Assembly (NCBI GenBank): GCA_001766655.1
Contig: MJCC01000003.1
Location: forward strand, 124,001-188,000
From: Phytomonas francai
Lineage: Eukaryota > Euglenozoa > Kinetoplastea > Trypanosomatida > Trypanosomatidae
Reading direction: 5' to 3'
DNA length: 64,000 nucleotides
Shown in pieces: positions 1 to 9,367 of the stretch (position 1 is its first letter; every line of letters begins with the position of its first letter). The position numbers and the translations under genes were made by a program. A model generated the notes under the pieces. That model had not been told where the DNA came from and did not search any database. It saw nothing but the letters and a program-made list of their open reading frames with translations.

Positions 1-698
1 TAAAGGCTTACACAAACGCAAACAAAAACCCTCTAGCCCACATGCGCACGTGCCGTATGACCTTCGAAGAGTGCAATGACGGTCCGAAGAACTTCAAATT
101 CCTCGGCAATGAAACGTACAAGGAGTATTTGCGCGTGTCGGACTGCTCGCAAGTCAGCGACGGTGGTGCTGGTGTCGTGTTGGTAAACGAAGACGGCCTA
201 AAGAAGCTGGGTTTGACCCCACGCGATCCTCGGCTCGTCGAGTTAAAGTCTCTGGCCTGTGCGGCTGGAAACCTCTTCGAGGACCCGGCGGATCCTACGC
301 GGCTGGACACTTCGTATGTAGCCTCTCAACGCGCGCTCGCACAAGCTGGGTTGAAGCCCAGTGATTTGCAGGTGGCCGAGGTGCACGACTGCTTTTCAAT
401 CGCGGAAATTCTCATGTACGAGGCTCTGGGGCTGGCAGAGTACGGCAAAGGGCGCGGCCTTATCAACAACGGCGATACATGCCTCGACGGCCGTATTCCC
501 GTGAACACTGGTGGTGGACTCTTGGCTTTTGGCCACCCCGTTGGTGCTACAGGTCTGAAGCAGATTATGGAAGTGTATCGTCAAATGAAGGGACTCTGTG
601 GGGATTACCAGATGAAAAAGGTGCCCGCTTTGGGCGCGACCCTGAACATGGGCGGTGACGACAAGACCGCCGTCGCGACGGTTCTGGAGAATATTTAG
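1..698 (+). CDS. SCP2-type thiolase-like protein, C-terminal part (5' partial)
   Basis: Thiolase-superfamily protein, probably the kinetoplastid SCP2-thiolase-like protein that handles acyl-CoA or acetoacetyl-CoA. The frame is open to the left edge, so the ATG at 42 is internal: upstream codons read KAYTNANKNPLAH and run straight into MRTCRMTFEE, a normal thiolase stretch. The HDCF motif (EVHDCFSIAE) is characteristic of SCP2-type thiolases, and GGGLLAFGHPVGATG is the conserved C-terminal thiolase loop with the catalytic His. About 230 residues are visible, roughly the second half of a 400 to 450-residue family member; the nucleophilic Cys region lies outside the window. The C-terminus (VATVLENI) carries no SKL-type peroxisomal signal, so mitochondrial or other location is open. 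Stop TAG at 696-698. Family call is firm; exact substrate is inference. Confidence 0.88.
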   Translation, partial: KAYTNANKNPLAHMRTCRMTFEECNDGPKNFKFLGNETYKEYLRVSDCSQVSDGGAGVVLVNEDGLKKLGLTPRDPRLVELKSLACAAGNLFEDPADPTRLDTSYVASQRALAQAGLKPSDLQVAEVHDCFSIAEILMYEALGLAEYGKGRGLINNGDTCLDGRIPVNTGGGLLAFGHPVGATGLKQIMEVYRQMKGLCGDYQMKKVPALGATLNMGGDDKTAVATVLENI

Positions 699-1676
699 CT
701 TCAAAAATGAGCGATAAAGAGGAGACATGGTGCAACTACTGGTGAGCACCAGGGGAAAATACGGAATATCCAAATAATAATGGTGGAAATCGTTGGGCTT
801 ACTATTTTATGTTTTACATTTTTTTTCTTCCTTTGGTATTATGAATAAAATAATATTTCTTAACAATAGTCTGCGCACCGCCTAGGCCTTTTTCCTCCCG
901 TTATATGTACGCAACACTCTTTTTCCCCTTAGCTTTACTACTGAATGTTTTCCACAATATTGGAAAGAAACAAAAGCGGATGAAAATAGGACTATATCAA
1001 TTTTTATTATTTCGCCAAATTATCCGATAAATAATCACCACTTTTCGTTTGGTACGTTTTGAAGGATTATATTTGTACGTGCGAAGCCATACTCTGTATG
1101 GCATCCGTTCATGTTGAATTGCTTTAAAAGGTAAATATGTAATGAATCTGAGGTAAAACCACATGGACTTGGGTTTGAATAAAAAATGGGGCAGGCAAGC
1201 ACTTCTTGATGACGAACTACATCCTTTTTCCTAAATAAAATGCTACACGTTGATCTCATACCTTATGGTTACATTACTTTCTCTTAATTTTGTGTTGTAT
1301 TTTGAAGTAAACATCGTTTCATAGATTCCCTTTTCTTTAAGCTGTAAGCTCAGTTATATACACACATAAAATACACTTTCAAGGCAAAATCCCATAATAA
1401 TAGTTCGCTAACGAAAGGCCTTGTTTCATTCCACATTAGCGTGTTTGCGAGGTGAAAAAAACTGGTTCTTTTCCGAGTCATCACCTTCGCTAATAGGCGC
1501 TATTATACAGTGCTCCGTAGTTTCTCTTTTAACGTGACTCTACCTTGAGCTATTTTGGACAGAATTCATAGATCTCATTTTTAACACTATTTTCCCTCAG
1601 CACGTGTTAGTGGCGTGCCGTTTTTTTTTTTTTTTCATCCTCTTCTCCTTTTTTTTTTTGAATTACCTGCTCGGAG
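699..1676. other. Intergenic spacer, no gene seen
   Basis: AT-rich 3'/5' UTR-type sequence between the thiolase and the PrimPol-like gene. I see no convincing ORF or RNA gene. A strong polypyrimidine tract at 1620-1660 precedes the next gene. Confidence 0.6.
1619..1676 (+). promoter_or_regulatory. Polypyrimidine tract and candidate trans-splice acceptor for the PrimPol-like gene
   Basis: About 40 bases of almost pure T/C (1620-1660). The first AG after it, at 1675-1676, touches the ATG at 1677. An alternative acceptor is the AG at 1599-1600 after TTTTCCCTC. If the proximal AG is used, the mRNA has no 5' UTR beyond the spliced leader. Confidence 0.55.
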
Positions 1677-3482
1677 ATGTACCGCTCAAGCCTCTTACGA
1701 ATCGTCAAGAGTTTTGTGAAGTTGGCCCCGGCATCCACCGCGGCCAACATCAGCGGGTCTGCGGTCAAGCCAGGAGGCTTCACACCGTCACCAGAGCTGG
1801 CGTCCGCGTCCACAACGGCGTCCACCCCTATGGGCACGGGTGTGCGGAAAAAGGTTATTAAAAAAATAATCAAGAAGGTTAAGGTAGTTGGCAAGAAGCA
1901 ACCAACTGCTTCAGATACCAGCGAGGCTCCAGAGGCAGTTAATCGCACGAATAGACCACCGGCTTCCACGAGAGCGGCAAGCCCCCCTCCCCCTGCCCAG
2001 GACGCGCAAGGCGCGGTTAACCCGGAATCGGTTGAGGCGCGCCGGGATGCCCAAAAGTCTCCTCTGGCAGCGCCCCGACAATTGGCAACCCCGTTGAAGG
2101 ATGAAGAGCCGCAGGATGCCAATCTCGAATGGCGGTCTTCCGATGGCGAGGAGATGCGCCGCGAGCTGCGTGGCATCTCGCCGTCGCATAGCGAAACCCA
2201 GAACGACACGGAGCAGCCGGGAACTCCGAAGAAGACGCCGATGGTGAAGGGCTACCGAATCGAGGAGGTGTTGACGCTGTGCGGCCCCTATGATGCCCTG
2301 TTCGCGCGCCGGCTTCCGGCGGGCGGCTGCCAGTACTTCGCGTGGCCCGGCACCCCGCTGAGCGTCGCGAGCGCGGCGATCGTCTCGATGCCGGACACGA
2401 TTCGCACCGTCCACGCCGTCTTCGGCCGCGCCGAGACCCCGATCGACCTCGTGATGGACATCGACTGCCCCGTTCCGCAGGAGTACTGGAGCATGCACAA
2501 GGTCGGGCAGTTCCACCGGAAGGCCCTGAGCGACGTCCTCAGCGTCGTCACCGAGGAGCTCGAGAAGATCGGGGAGACGGTGGAGAGCCAGGTCGTGCTG
2601 CAGTCGCCGAACCTCAAGAAGGCCTCCTTCCACGTTCACACCAAGCTCAAGGACGCCGCGTTCGAGGACTACAACGCGCTGCACGGCTTCCTCGCCCGCT
2701 TCCGTGCCCGCATCCCGACCGTCGACCTGCAGATCTACCGCAAGAGCGGCATGCTGCGCATGTTCAGCTGCATGAAGGAGAACCACACGAGCGCGATGGT
2801 CGTCTTTGACGACCCGCGCTGGAACGTGGGCTTCCCGGGCGGCCGCGTGCCGGCCGCGGCGGCCGCCCTGCACTCCGTCGTCGTCCGCGAGGCCGGCAGC
2901 TTCGCGCGGCGCCTCCACTTCGACCCCCCGCGCGCCTTCGAGGAGGCCGCCGTGCGGCCGCGCGCCGGGGAGGGGGGGGGGGAGGAGGACGCGGGCGGGC
3001 CGCGGCCCCTGCAGGTGCTGCTCCCGCGTACGGAGCGGGAGGCGGTCGAGACGGCCTCCCGCTGGCTGAGGCTCGCGACGGAGCGGGAGGTCGGCGAGTG
3101 GCGGGCGTGGATCGGCCTCGGGCTCTGCGCCTTCCGCATCGGCTACCACTTCCGCGACGCCGCGACGCTGCCGCGGCCGGCCATGGACGAGATGCTCGAC
3201 GCCTGGCGCGAGGCCAGCCGGCACTGCTCGGTGAAGTTTCGCAACGGCGAGTGCGAGCAGCGCTGGGCCTCCTTCGACATCCACAAGCTCGGCGGGGACG
3301 AGGGGTGGTGGCGGGCCTACCAGCGCCTCGGGCGCCTCGAGGTGCCCGCGCAGGAGGCCCTCAAGCGGCAGGCGCAGGAAAAGGAAAGAGCCTCCACGTG
3401 GAAGGCCACAATTGGGACAGGCCGTTATGGAAAAGATAACAAGTCGTCTGGGGGAACAAAAAAAGCGACCTTTCAATCGTAA
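1677..3482 (+). CDS. PrimPol-like primase-polymerase (PPL), probably mitochondrial
   Basis: Archaeo-eukaryotic primase (AEP) superfamily protein of 601 aa, related to the trypanosome PPL enzymes that prime or bypass damage during DNA replication. The three AEP motifs are present: DIDCP with D261 and D263 (metal binding), SFHVH at 317-321 (S317/H319), and VDLQIYRKSG with D350. The first 30 residues (MYRSSLLRIVKSFVKLAPAS) are basic and hydroxylated with no acids, like a mitochondrial presequence. A linker of about 160 residues follows, containing a Lys/Val run (KKVIKKIIKKVKVVGKK) and low-complexity Pro/Ala/Ser sequence, before the catalytic core at about 190-380. The C-terminal part is GC-rich and less conserved; I do not see a clear zinc-binding Cys/His cluster there. 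Base composition changes sharply at about 2270. Distinguishing PPL1 from PPL2 needs alignment; the presequence favours the mitochondrial member (inference). Confidence 0.8.
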   Translation: MYRSSLLRIVKSFVKLAPASTAANISGSAVKPGGFTPSPELASASTTASTPMGTGVRKKVIKKIIKKVKVVGKKQPTASDTSEAPEAVNRTNRPPASTRAASPPPPAQDAQGAVNPESVEARRDAQKSPLAAPRQLATPLKDEEPQDANLEWRSSDGEEMRRELRGISPSHSETQNDTEQPGTPKKTPMVKGYRIEEVLTLCGPYDALFARRLPAGGCQYFAWPGTPLSVASAAIVSMPDTIRTVHAVFGRAETPIDLVMDIDCPVPQEYWSMHKVGQFHRKALSDVLSVVTEELEKIGETVESQVVLQSPNLKKASFHVHTKLKDAAFEDYNALHGFLARFRARIPTVDLQIYRKSGMLRMFSCMKENHTSAMVVFDDPRWNVGFPGGRVPAAAAALHSVVVREAGSFARRLHFDPPRAFEEAAVRPRAGEGGGEEDAGGPRPLQVLLPRTEREAVETASRWLRLATEREVGEWRAWIGLGLCAFRIGYHFRDAATLPRPAMDEMLDAWREASRHCSVKFRNGECEQRWASFDIHKLGGDEGWWRAYQRLGRLEVPAQEALKRQAQEKERASTWKATIGTGRYGKDNKSSGGTKKATFQS

Positions 3483-4600
3483 AATGGCAGTGGGTATGTA
3501 GAGGACGGGGGGGGGGGGAGGAATCCCCCACATGCCTACAAAAGGCCAAACCTAGGGATTGAAATGTTGGAGCCCCCAGTTTTGCTTCCCTTTTCGTTTG
3601 GGGGGTTCCTTGGATTCGCTTTCGCATCGTTTCTGTGAAGGATTTATTGCTGATACATTGATAAATACGCAGGAAAGTGAAATAAGCTGTCCTCTGTTTC
3701 CTCTCCTAAGATATGCTAATGGGTCTTTTATACGTTAGTACTGCATGTTCCCTTTAGTATTATACCTAATTTATTTATTATTCGCATTTTTGCGGTATTC
3801 TCTTTTTCATGTGCAGTGGAGGCTAGCTTTCATAAATTTTTAGTAAGCCATGAAGAAGAATATTGGTTTCTTTCCCTTTATATAGATATGTATTCCGAAA
3901 ATTAACATTGGAAGTGGCCCTCTTCTCTGGTGTTCGTTGTTGTTGTCCTAGAAAAGGATACTTCTTGAAGCCCTCGGACAAAGAGAAAGAGGAAAGTTTT
4001 GTAGGTAATGACAAATAGTGCAACATGAATTTTTTTTCCCAAAAACCACCTAGTGCTGTTTTGTAATGAGTACCATAGAAATAATATAGACAATTGATAA
4101 ATCAGGAAAGGAACTGTGCCTGAAACCCCTTTGGGGGCACTATACACGGTTTAGTGGAGCACGAATATTCGATTTAAAATGCTTGAGAAGTTCTCGCTTT
4201 AGATTTGCCAAAAAAAAAAAATGACTATCAAAATAAAGAGTATTGGAAATGGCTAGTGTAAACTATTTCCACATCATGCTTCGTGCTGTTTCTCTATGCG
4301 TTCTCATTTTCCTCTGGCAACACACTTTTCTCTGCTTTTCTTTCGTTTAAAAGCCGGTCTATCAAACCCACAAAAAGGGAAAACCAAGGAGAACTGCGGA
4401 GGACCTGTAGCTTGAACTGCTCTCTCCTTTGTGTATATGCCCACTTCAGGTCATTAGATGTTGAACAAGGCTTCTGGAATTTGAGCATCCAGTATCCACA
4501 ACAAAATATAGATAGATAGATAAATAGTCTTGTAATATTAGCTCGAATAGGGAAAAAAGTGGCAGAGCGAATATTTTTTAAGATCTTCATTTCAATATAG
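3483..4600. other. Intergenic spacer with G12 tract
   Basis: UTR-type AT-rich spacer. It has a G12 run at 3507-3518 just after the PPL stop, an A12 run near 4210, and a T/C-rich stretch at about 4289-4349 that is the best acceptor candidate for the next gene. No credible ORF. Confidence 0.55.
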
Positions 4601-6640
4601 ATGCATACTTATCGATCAGGTTTCGCTCCCCCAGCCGCCACACGTGGCAAAGCGGGTTTGTGGATGGCTCCCCAACGCGCGGCTGCCCCGCGCATGAACG
4701 TCTTCACCCTCACAAGCGCGTCCACGCCGGGGGGAATCTCCACGTTGACCGGTCTCGGTGCGTCGCTTGACCGAAGGCCGCGCGTGTTAATAATCGGCGC
4801 GACGCCTAGCGCGTTTCTGGCCTGGCCGGCGATCCATAAAGAAGGCGGCTGCCACGTCGTGGCCGTTCTCGGCATCCCAAGCGCGTCGAATGGGGCCTCC
4901 CCCGTCGCGGGCGGGGCGTCTGGTGAAGACGCGGAGAAGGCCCTATTGGAGAGCACAACCGCTTTTATTGCGGCGTGCATCAAGGCGTTTGACCTGCCCT
5001 TGGACACTGAGGCTACGACTACCGCTCCGTCGGAGCGTGCGATTGAAAATGTTGGGTTTCCCAACACCATCGCCAGCCCTAATGCCTTCGTCTCTCCGAT
5101 GACGGGGCGGTTTACCGCAGCGCCTGCGGGAAGCGAAGGCACCCCCGCAGTACCCAAAGACAAGCTCCGAGGAATCAAAGCGCTCACGAATATTCACCAT
5201 CTCTTCAAAGCACCAACTGAGACGCCCGTGAACCTTACGCTGGCTTTATCATCGCGCCCCGGGGCGGGATTAACAGGAATCTTAAAGGATGTTGATATCG
5301 TGTATTTTGCAGTAGATAGTTGCGCTGCGCTTCCACCGCTGCCTAACATCACTCCGGCGGCGAAAGCGGTCGAGGCACCGGAGTCGTCGCCCTCGCGTGA
5401 TAGTCGACTGCCGCTTATTCTGCAGTGCATTGAGCGCGGAAAGCACGTCATCCTCGACCATCCGCTACCGAGCAGTAAGGACTACGTGAAGGCGGCAAAT
5501 GCGGACCTCGGCGAGGACAGCGCTTCCCCGCATGGGGCAAGCCCTCGGGTGCTGCTCCTAGATAACATCACCACACAGTTCTGCGCGGACCAGCACGTGA
5601 AGAAGTTTTCGGGTCTGCCTGCACGTGATCTGCCTTCCGCATCGTCGGCGCGGCCGTGTGAGACCTCCCCCCTTAAGATCTCCGGGAACGCCGCGGTGAG
5701 AGATGACATCGGCGAAGTACGTCGTGTCCGCCTGCATCTCTGTCTTCCTCTGAATAGCGAACATGCGGCGAAGACGGGCGGTGCGGTGCCGCCGCAAGAT
5801 CCTTTTCAAGGCGCTGCTGAGGCCCCCGAGACGGGGGTGGCCATGCAGCGAAAGATCATCACACGCATCCTCGACTATGGAGGTCCCCTCGGCGTTCTCG
5901 GCCTGATCCCTCCGAGCCCCTACGAGGTCGCCATGCGCGCACTTCTCACCAGGGCGATGGCACTTTTGCTCCACCTCGCGCGGTGGCGCGCCCCGAGCGT
6001 CGTCATGGCCGCGGCGACGCCTGGTAGCCATCCCTACCGCGTGGTGGAGGGGAGCTTGTTTTTCGCCCCGGACGGGGGCCGCGTGGTAATGCGGTTTTAC
6101 CTCTCCGTCGAGCCCGAGGTATCGTTTTTGCAGGTGGGTGAAGTCAGTGGGACGCAGGGGCGTGTGGAGCTGCGGGATCTACTGGTGCCCACCGTTCTCT
6201 CCGGTGGCAAGCGCTCTGATCAGGGCTCACCCTCGCAAGAGGCGGCCGCAGCCAGCCCCTCACCGGCGGGGATGTCGGCACCAGCTGAGGGGGGTGGCGG
6301 CCGCGGCGGGGGGGTTCTTTGGCGTACCGTACGCGACCTCCTACAAGAGGCGCCCCAACACTCCACGGCCACGATGCAAAGACCGTCCTTCTCAATGAGA
6401 AGCACAGGAAGTTTTGGTGCGACCAGCCCTCGGTTCCGAAGGGGGGGTGTCTATCCAGCACACAATAGTGCTATGGCTCCTAAAGTTGGTTTAGTGGGTG
6501 AGTCTATGCGTCTTGTGATTGGCAAAGAACACGCGAACGTGGTGTTGGAGCACATGAAGCGGGCATGGCTAGTTCAGAAGGTGGTAGAAGCAGTGGAGTA
6601 TTCCATCAGCATAACCAACGCATCGGGCACACCAACATAG
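4601..6640 (+). CDS. Divergent Gfo/Idh/MocA-like (NAD(P)-Rossmann) protein A
   Basis: A 679-aa protein with the layout of the Gfo/Idh/MocA oxidoreductase family, but degenerate. A Rossmann-like strand and turn (RVLIIGATPSAFLAWPAI) lies near residues 61-80, without a clean GxGxxG. The beta-strand VDIVYFAVDS near 230 and then LILQCIERGKHVILDHPLP at about 272-290 match the family segment that normally ends in E-K-P; here it reads D-H-P, so the catalytic Lys is missing. A beta-rich C-terminal half follows (for example VEGSLFFAPDGGRVVMRFYL), as in the family's second domain. Alanine/proline-rich insertions (about 95-200 and 550-640) make it much longer than the usual 330 to 400 aa. The start ATG directly follows an AG. 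A shorter relative lies on the other strand at 41966-43258. Family placement is inferred from fold-type landmarks; function unknown, possibly non-enzymatic. Confidence 0.5.
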   Translation: MHTYRSGFAPPAATRGKAGLWMAPQRAAAPRMNVFTLTSASTPGGISTLTGLGASLDRRPRVLIIGATPSAFLAWPAIHKEGGCHVVAVLGIPSASNGASPVAGGASGEDAEKALLESTTAFIAACIKAFDLPLDTEATTTAPSERAIENVGFPNTIASPNAFVSPMTGRFTAAPAGSEGTPAVPKDKLRGIKALTNIHHLFKAPTETPVNLTLALSSRPGAGLTGILKDVDIVYFAVDSCAALPPLPNITPAAKAVEAPESSPSRDSRLPLILQCIERGKHVILDHPLPSSKDYVKAANADLGEDSASPHGASPRVLLLDNITTQFCADQHVKKFSGLPARDLPSASSARPCETSPLKISGNAAVRDDIGEVRRVRLHLCLPLNSEHAAKTGGAVPPQDPFQGAAEAPETGVAMQRKIITRILDYGGPLGVLGLIPPSPYEVAMRALLTRAMALLLHLARWRAPSVVMAAATPGSHPYRVVEGSLFFAPDGGRVVMRFYLSVEPEVSFLQVGEVSGTQGRVELRDLLVPTVLSGGKRSDQGSPSQEAAAASPSPAGMSAPAEGGGGRGGGVLWRTVRDLLQEAPQHSTATMQRPSFSMRSTGSFGATSPRFRRGGVYPAHNSAMAPKVGLVGESMRLVIGKEHANVVLEHMKRAWLVQKVVEAVEYSISITNASGTPT

Positions 6641-7033
6641 GATATTATGCGCCCGTCATCCGAAAGATGACAAGAGGCAACTATTCAAGCACTTATCGAT
6701 GTTGCTTTGATTGCAGGGGCTGTGCATTTTTATACAAACCAATGAGTTGTAAGAAGGAATCAATAGATTCATTGAGCATACGTGTCTTATCTCGTACTAT
6801 GATGCGAACTTCTTTTTCTTTTTTGCATGTCAGTTATTCATCTTTTCTCACATTTTTTTGCATATATTATTATTATAGATCTACACGTGGTCGCGTCGTC
6901 GCATGGTGAAGAAGGGTTCATACGCCCTTTCAGACCGAATAAAACAGTTGAGTCGCGTCGTTCAGCTCCATCTCTTCTGTGAGGTGGGTTCTTCTTAAAA
7001 ATAATATAGCAAATAGATTACAGCACCGAAGTG
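6641..7033. other. Intergenic spacer with T/C-rich tracts
   Basis: UTR-type spacer. T/C-rich runs at about 6808-6860 and 6961-6995 are candidate trans-splice signals for the Dim1 gene. No RNA gene seen. Confidence 0.5.
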
Positions 7034-7663
7034 ATGGCTGAACTGAAGCACTTGTATACGGCATGGGACGTGGACCGGCGCATTGTCTTGGACTCAGCTG
7101 ATAAGTTGGTGCTCGTTCGTTTTAGTAGCTATGAAAATCCACCAGATGAGGCTCTCACTGCGTCTTTAGCCGACCTGTCAAGCCGAATAAAGGGCGAAAA
7201 GACGAACCGAAAGGATTCTGAGGACCGAACTAAGCGCCAGAATTACCGGATTGAAGGAAGTAACGATAACGCGCTGGTTGAGACACCCAAGAAGTCCAAT
7301 ATTGTGGCTGGTATGGAGCACTACCTTTTTACCCATCAAATAGACACATTGCTTGTTGAAATCAGCCCTAAAGTTCGGAAGTATTGCACCATCTATGCCG
7401 TAGATACGAACAAGGTCCCAGAGTTCAACCAGATGTATGAGCTCGGGCACGATCGGGATCCATTTGCTGTGATGTTTTTCTTTAGAAATAAACATATTCG
7501 CGTCGATGTGGGTACGGGTAATCACAACAAGATTAACTTTTTCGCCTTCGAGGATGCAAACGAGTTTATTTCTATCATCGATGCTGCATATCGAGCTGGA
7601 AAGTTGGGGAAAAGTATGACAAGTTCCGATAAAAAGTACTCGACTGTCTCGGTGCGACATTGA
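7034..7663 (+). CDS. DIM1: U5 snRNP 15-kDa protein (Dim1/Dib1) with a large insertion
   Basis: Thioredoxin-fold spliceosomal protein of the U5 snRNP and U4/U6.U5 tri-snRNP, in the nucleus. Strong family landmarks: LYTAWDVDRRI near the N-terminus, YAVDTNKVPEFNQMYEL, and the near-invariant VMFFFRNKHIRVDVGTGN followed by NKINF. The first ATG in frame is 7034 (an in-frame GTG sits just before it), giving 209 aa. Family members are about 142 aa; the excess is an insertion of roughly 65 residues at about 36-98, rich in Lys/Asp/Glu/Arg/Ser, placed between the second strand (LVLVRFSSYENP) and the following helix (IDTLLVEISPKV). The C-terminus (KKYSTVSVRH) resembles the usual KDYSTKYRY tail. Trans-splicing requires the spliceosome in kinetoplastids, so this is expected to be essential. 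Identity is secure; the role of the insertion is unknown. Confidence 0.93.
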   Translation: MAELKHLYTAWDVDRRIVLDSADKLVLVRFSSYENPPDEALTASLADLSSRIKGEKTNRKDSEDRTKRQNYRIEGSNDNALVETPKKSNIVAGMEHYLFTHQIDTLLVEISPKVRKYCTIYAVDTNKVPEFNQMYELGHDRDPFAVMFFFRNKHIRVDVGTGNHNKINFFAFEDANEFISIIDAAYRAGKLGKSMTSSDKKYSTVSVRH

Positions 7664-8023
7664 GGAAAAAATGGGTAAGAAGAGTACCCAAACGGAAAGA
7701 CGCTTCCTTTGTAAGATTGCCCTATTCAAACTTTCCCGTGTGTGTGTGTCTCTTTGTGGGGGGGGGGGGGACAGAAGCATTATTTCCTTCCACAAGTGCA
7801 AACTTCCTTTGGCTCTTTCCTTTATTCCACTGATACTCTTACCATCCCTACCTCTGCCTAACAAACGGAAATGCTTTCTTACATTGTTAAAAGCTATTAT
7901 TAAAAGGTATTAGGAATTTACATAAACATCCAGAGTTACATTTGCTTATCTAATAAAAACACTATATATAAAAAGAATCTTGTTTCAACTTAAAGTAGTA
8001 AAATCGACAGGCAGTACGTGAAT
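7664..8023. other. Intergenic spacer with G13 tract
   Basis: Short UTR spacer. G13 run at 7758-7770 and a T/C-rich stretch at about 7781-7860 that could serve as the acceptor for the next gene. Confidence 0.5.
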
Positions 8024-9367
8024 ATGTTAGAATTCCCTCAACTCGGCTTACGCGTGTTTGCTCGATCTCCGGTGCATGTGATAGTATTGGCGCTGTGTTT
8101 GATAGGTGTCTCGCTCTCGCTTGAGGCCTATGCAGAAGGAATGCAAAATAACAAAGAACCACTCGGTGTGACGATCGAAAATAAGGTCGATATCAAGGAA
8201 AACGCAAGCGACGACCAAGTGACCCTTAAAATCAGAAATGCATCTCCGTCAGTCGAAAAGAAGCATCCTCCGAAACGCCCTGAGGGGGTTCCTCCCCATA
8301 GCACTCAAGGCCCCTCCACCATTCAATGGCGTGCGCCTGTGCTGAAGGGGGGATGCGCCCAGGCCGTCGCGGACTACCTCAAGCGATACCATGAAGATCG
8401 AAAAGGCGTGAAGAATGCTGTATCCAAAGCGCGCAAGGAGCTTAATGTGGCTCGCCTACACAAACCCCAAAATATACCAAGTGCTGAGCAGCGTCTAAAC
8501 ATGGCGAGGCAAGCCCTCAGCGCGTTCGATGCGGAGACACTCGAGCTATTCGGCGGAAGCGTGCCAAAGACTTGTGTCACCGAAGTCAAGAATCGCATGA
8601 GTACCACGGATGAGGACATTCGACCAGATAGCATGTATAATGTATTCTTTTTCATGTATCGGACAGTCGTTGCACACATGCAGACACTTTACCTAACCAC
8701 AAAAGGTGTGTGGTACTATACGGTTGAGTCATACGTTCCTATCGTAAAGGATTTTCAAAGCTTTTCAGATGTCTACTACAAAAAGGCTGTCCAATTATAC
8801 AACGAAGCCCATCCAAGACCAGGGTTATTAACCAAGATCACAGGTAAACCGAAGACTGTTCCCACATCCGAATTTATCACAAAGATAATGAAAGGGCTTG
8901 CATATGCCTGTGTACCGTTAATGCTTATGGTGTTTATTTGTATGCTAGTCTTGTTACTATTCCCACTGCTTCTGATCGGCGTTCTTATCCCAAACCTTAT
9001 CTACCATGTCTGGATCCGTCTCTTCATCTTCTACTACCCGTATGCCATGGTGTTCCCAGCGGACTTCATCACCGAGCTACAACGCCTGTACGCATTTGTG
9101 TTAGAAAAGAACTGGGAAGGGTGCTGGAAAATGATGATAAATGCGGCCAACGGGTCTGTGACGAGCTTTGACGTACTTTATTATAACACTTTTATCATGG
9201 GACATATGATTTCGTTTGTATCCTTTATTTTGGGTGTTTTGGCAATCAACTGGTTGTTTATTTTTATTATCCGCAAAAAACGGACGACCAAGAATCGTAC
9301 GATCGTTGAAACTGTTCGCAGTAACGGAAGCAAGGGCAAAACGAAGGGAAAATCTAAGAAACAATGA
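8024..9367 (+). CDS. Multi-pass membrane protein with ER-retrieval-like tail, unknown function
   Basis: A 447-aa protein I do not recognise. The first in-frame ATG is at 8024. An N-terminal hydrophobic stretch (about 17-34, HVIVLALCLIGVSLSL) looks like a signal peptide or signal anchor. A mostly polar region of 250 residues follows, with a Pro/Lys-rich part (KKHPPKRPEGVPP) and a region that could form helices. A long hydrophobic block at about 287-345 (VPLMLMVFICMLVLLLFPLLL) probably contains two membrane passes, and the last pass is at about 390-416 (ISFVSFILGVLAINWLFIFI). The basic C-terminal tail ends KGKSKKQ, which fits the K-x-K-x-x ER-retrieval pattern. The likely location is the ER membrane (inference). 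Confidence 0.8.
   Translation: MLEFPQLGLRVFARSPVHVIVLALCLIGVSLSLEAYAEGMQNNKEPLGVTIENKVDIKENASDDQVTLKIRNASPSVEKKHPPKRPEGVPPHSTQGPSTIQWRAPVLKGGCAQAVADYLKRYHEDRKGVKNAVSKARKELNVARLHKPQNIPSAEQRLNMARQALSAFDAETLELFGGSVPKTCVTEVKNRMSTTDEDIRPDSMYNVFFFMYRTVVAHMQTLYLTTKGVWYYTVESYVPIVKDFQSFSDVYYKKAVQLYNEAHPRPGLLTKITGKPKTVPTSEFITKIMKGLAYACVPLMLMVFICMLVLLLFPLLLIGVLIPNLIYHVWIRLFIFYYPYAMVFPADFITELQRLYAFVLEKNWEGCWKMMINAANGSVTSFDVLYYNTFIMGHMISFVSFILGVLAINWLFIFIIRKKRTTKNRTIVETVRSNGSKGKTKGKSKKQ

Noticed and set aside
1911..3533. 540-codon antisense ORF over the PrimPol-like gene
   Set aside because: Shadow of GC-rich codons: Arg/Ala/Leu/Pro-biased, no domain, and opposite to the array's direction.
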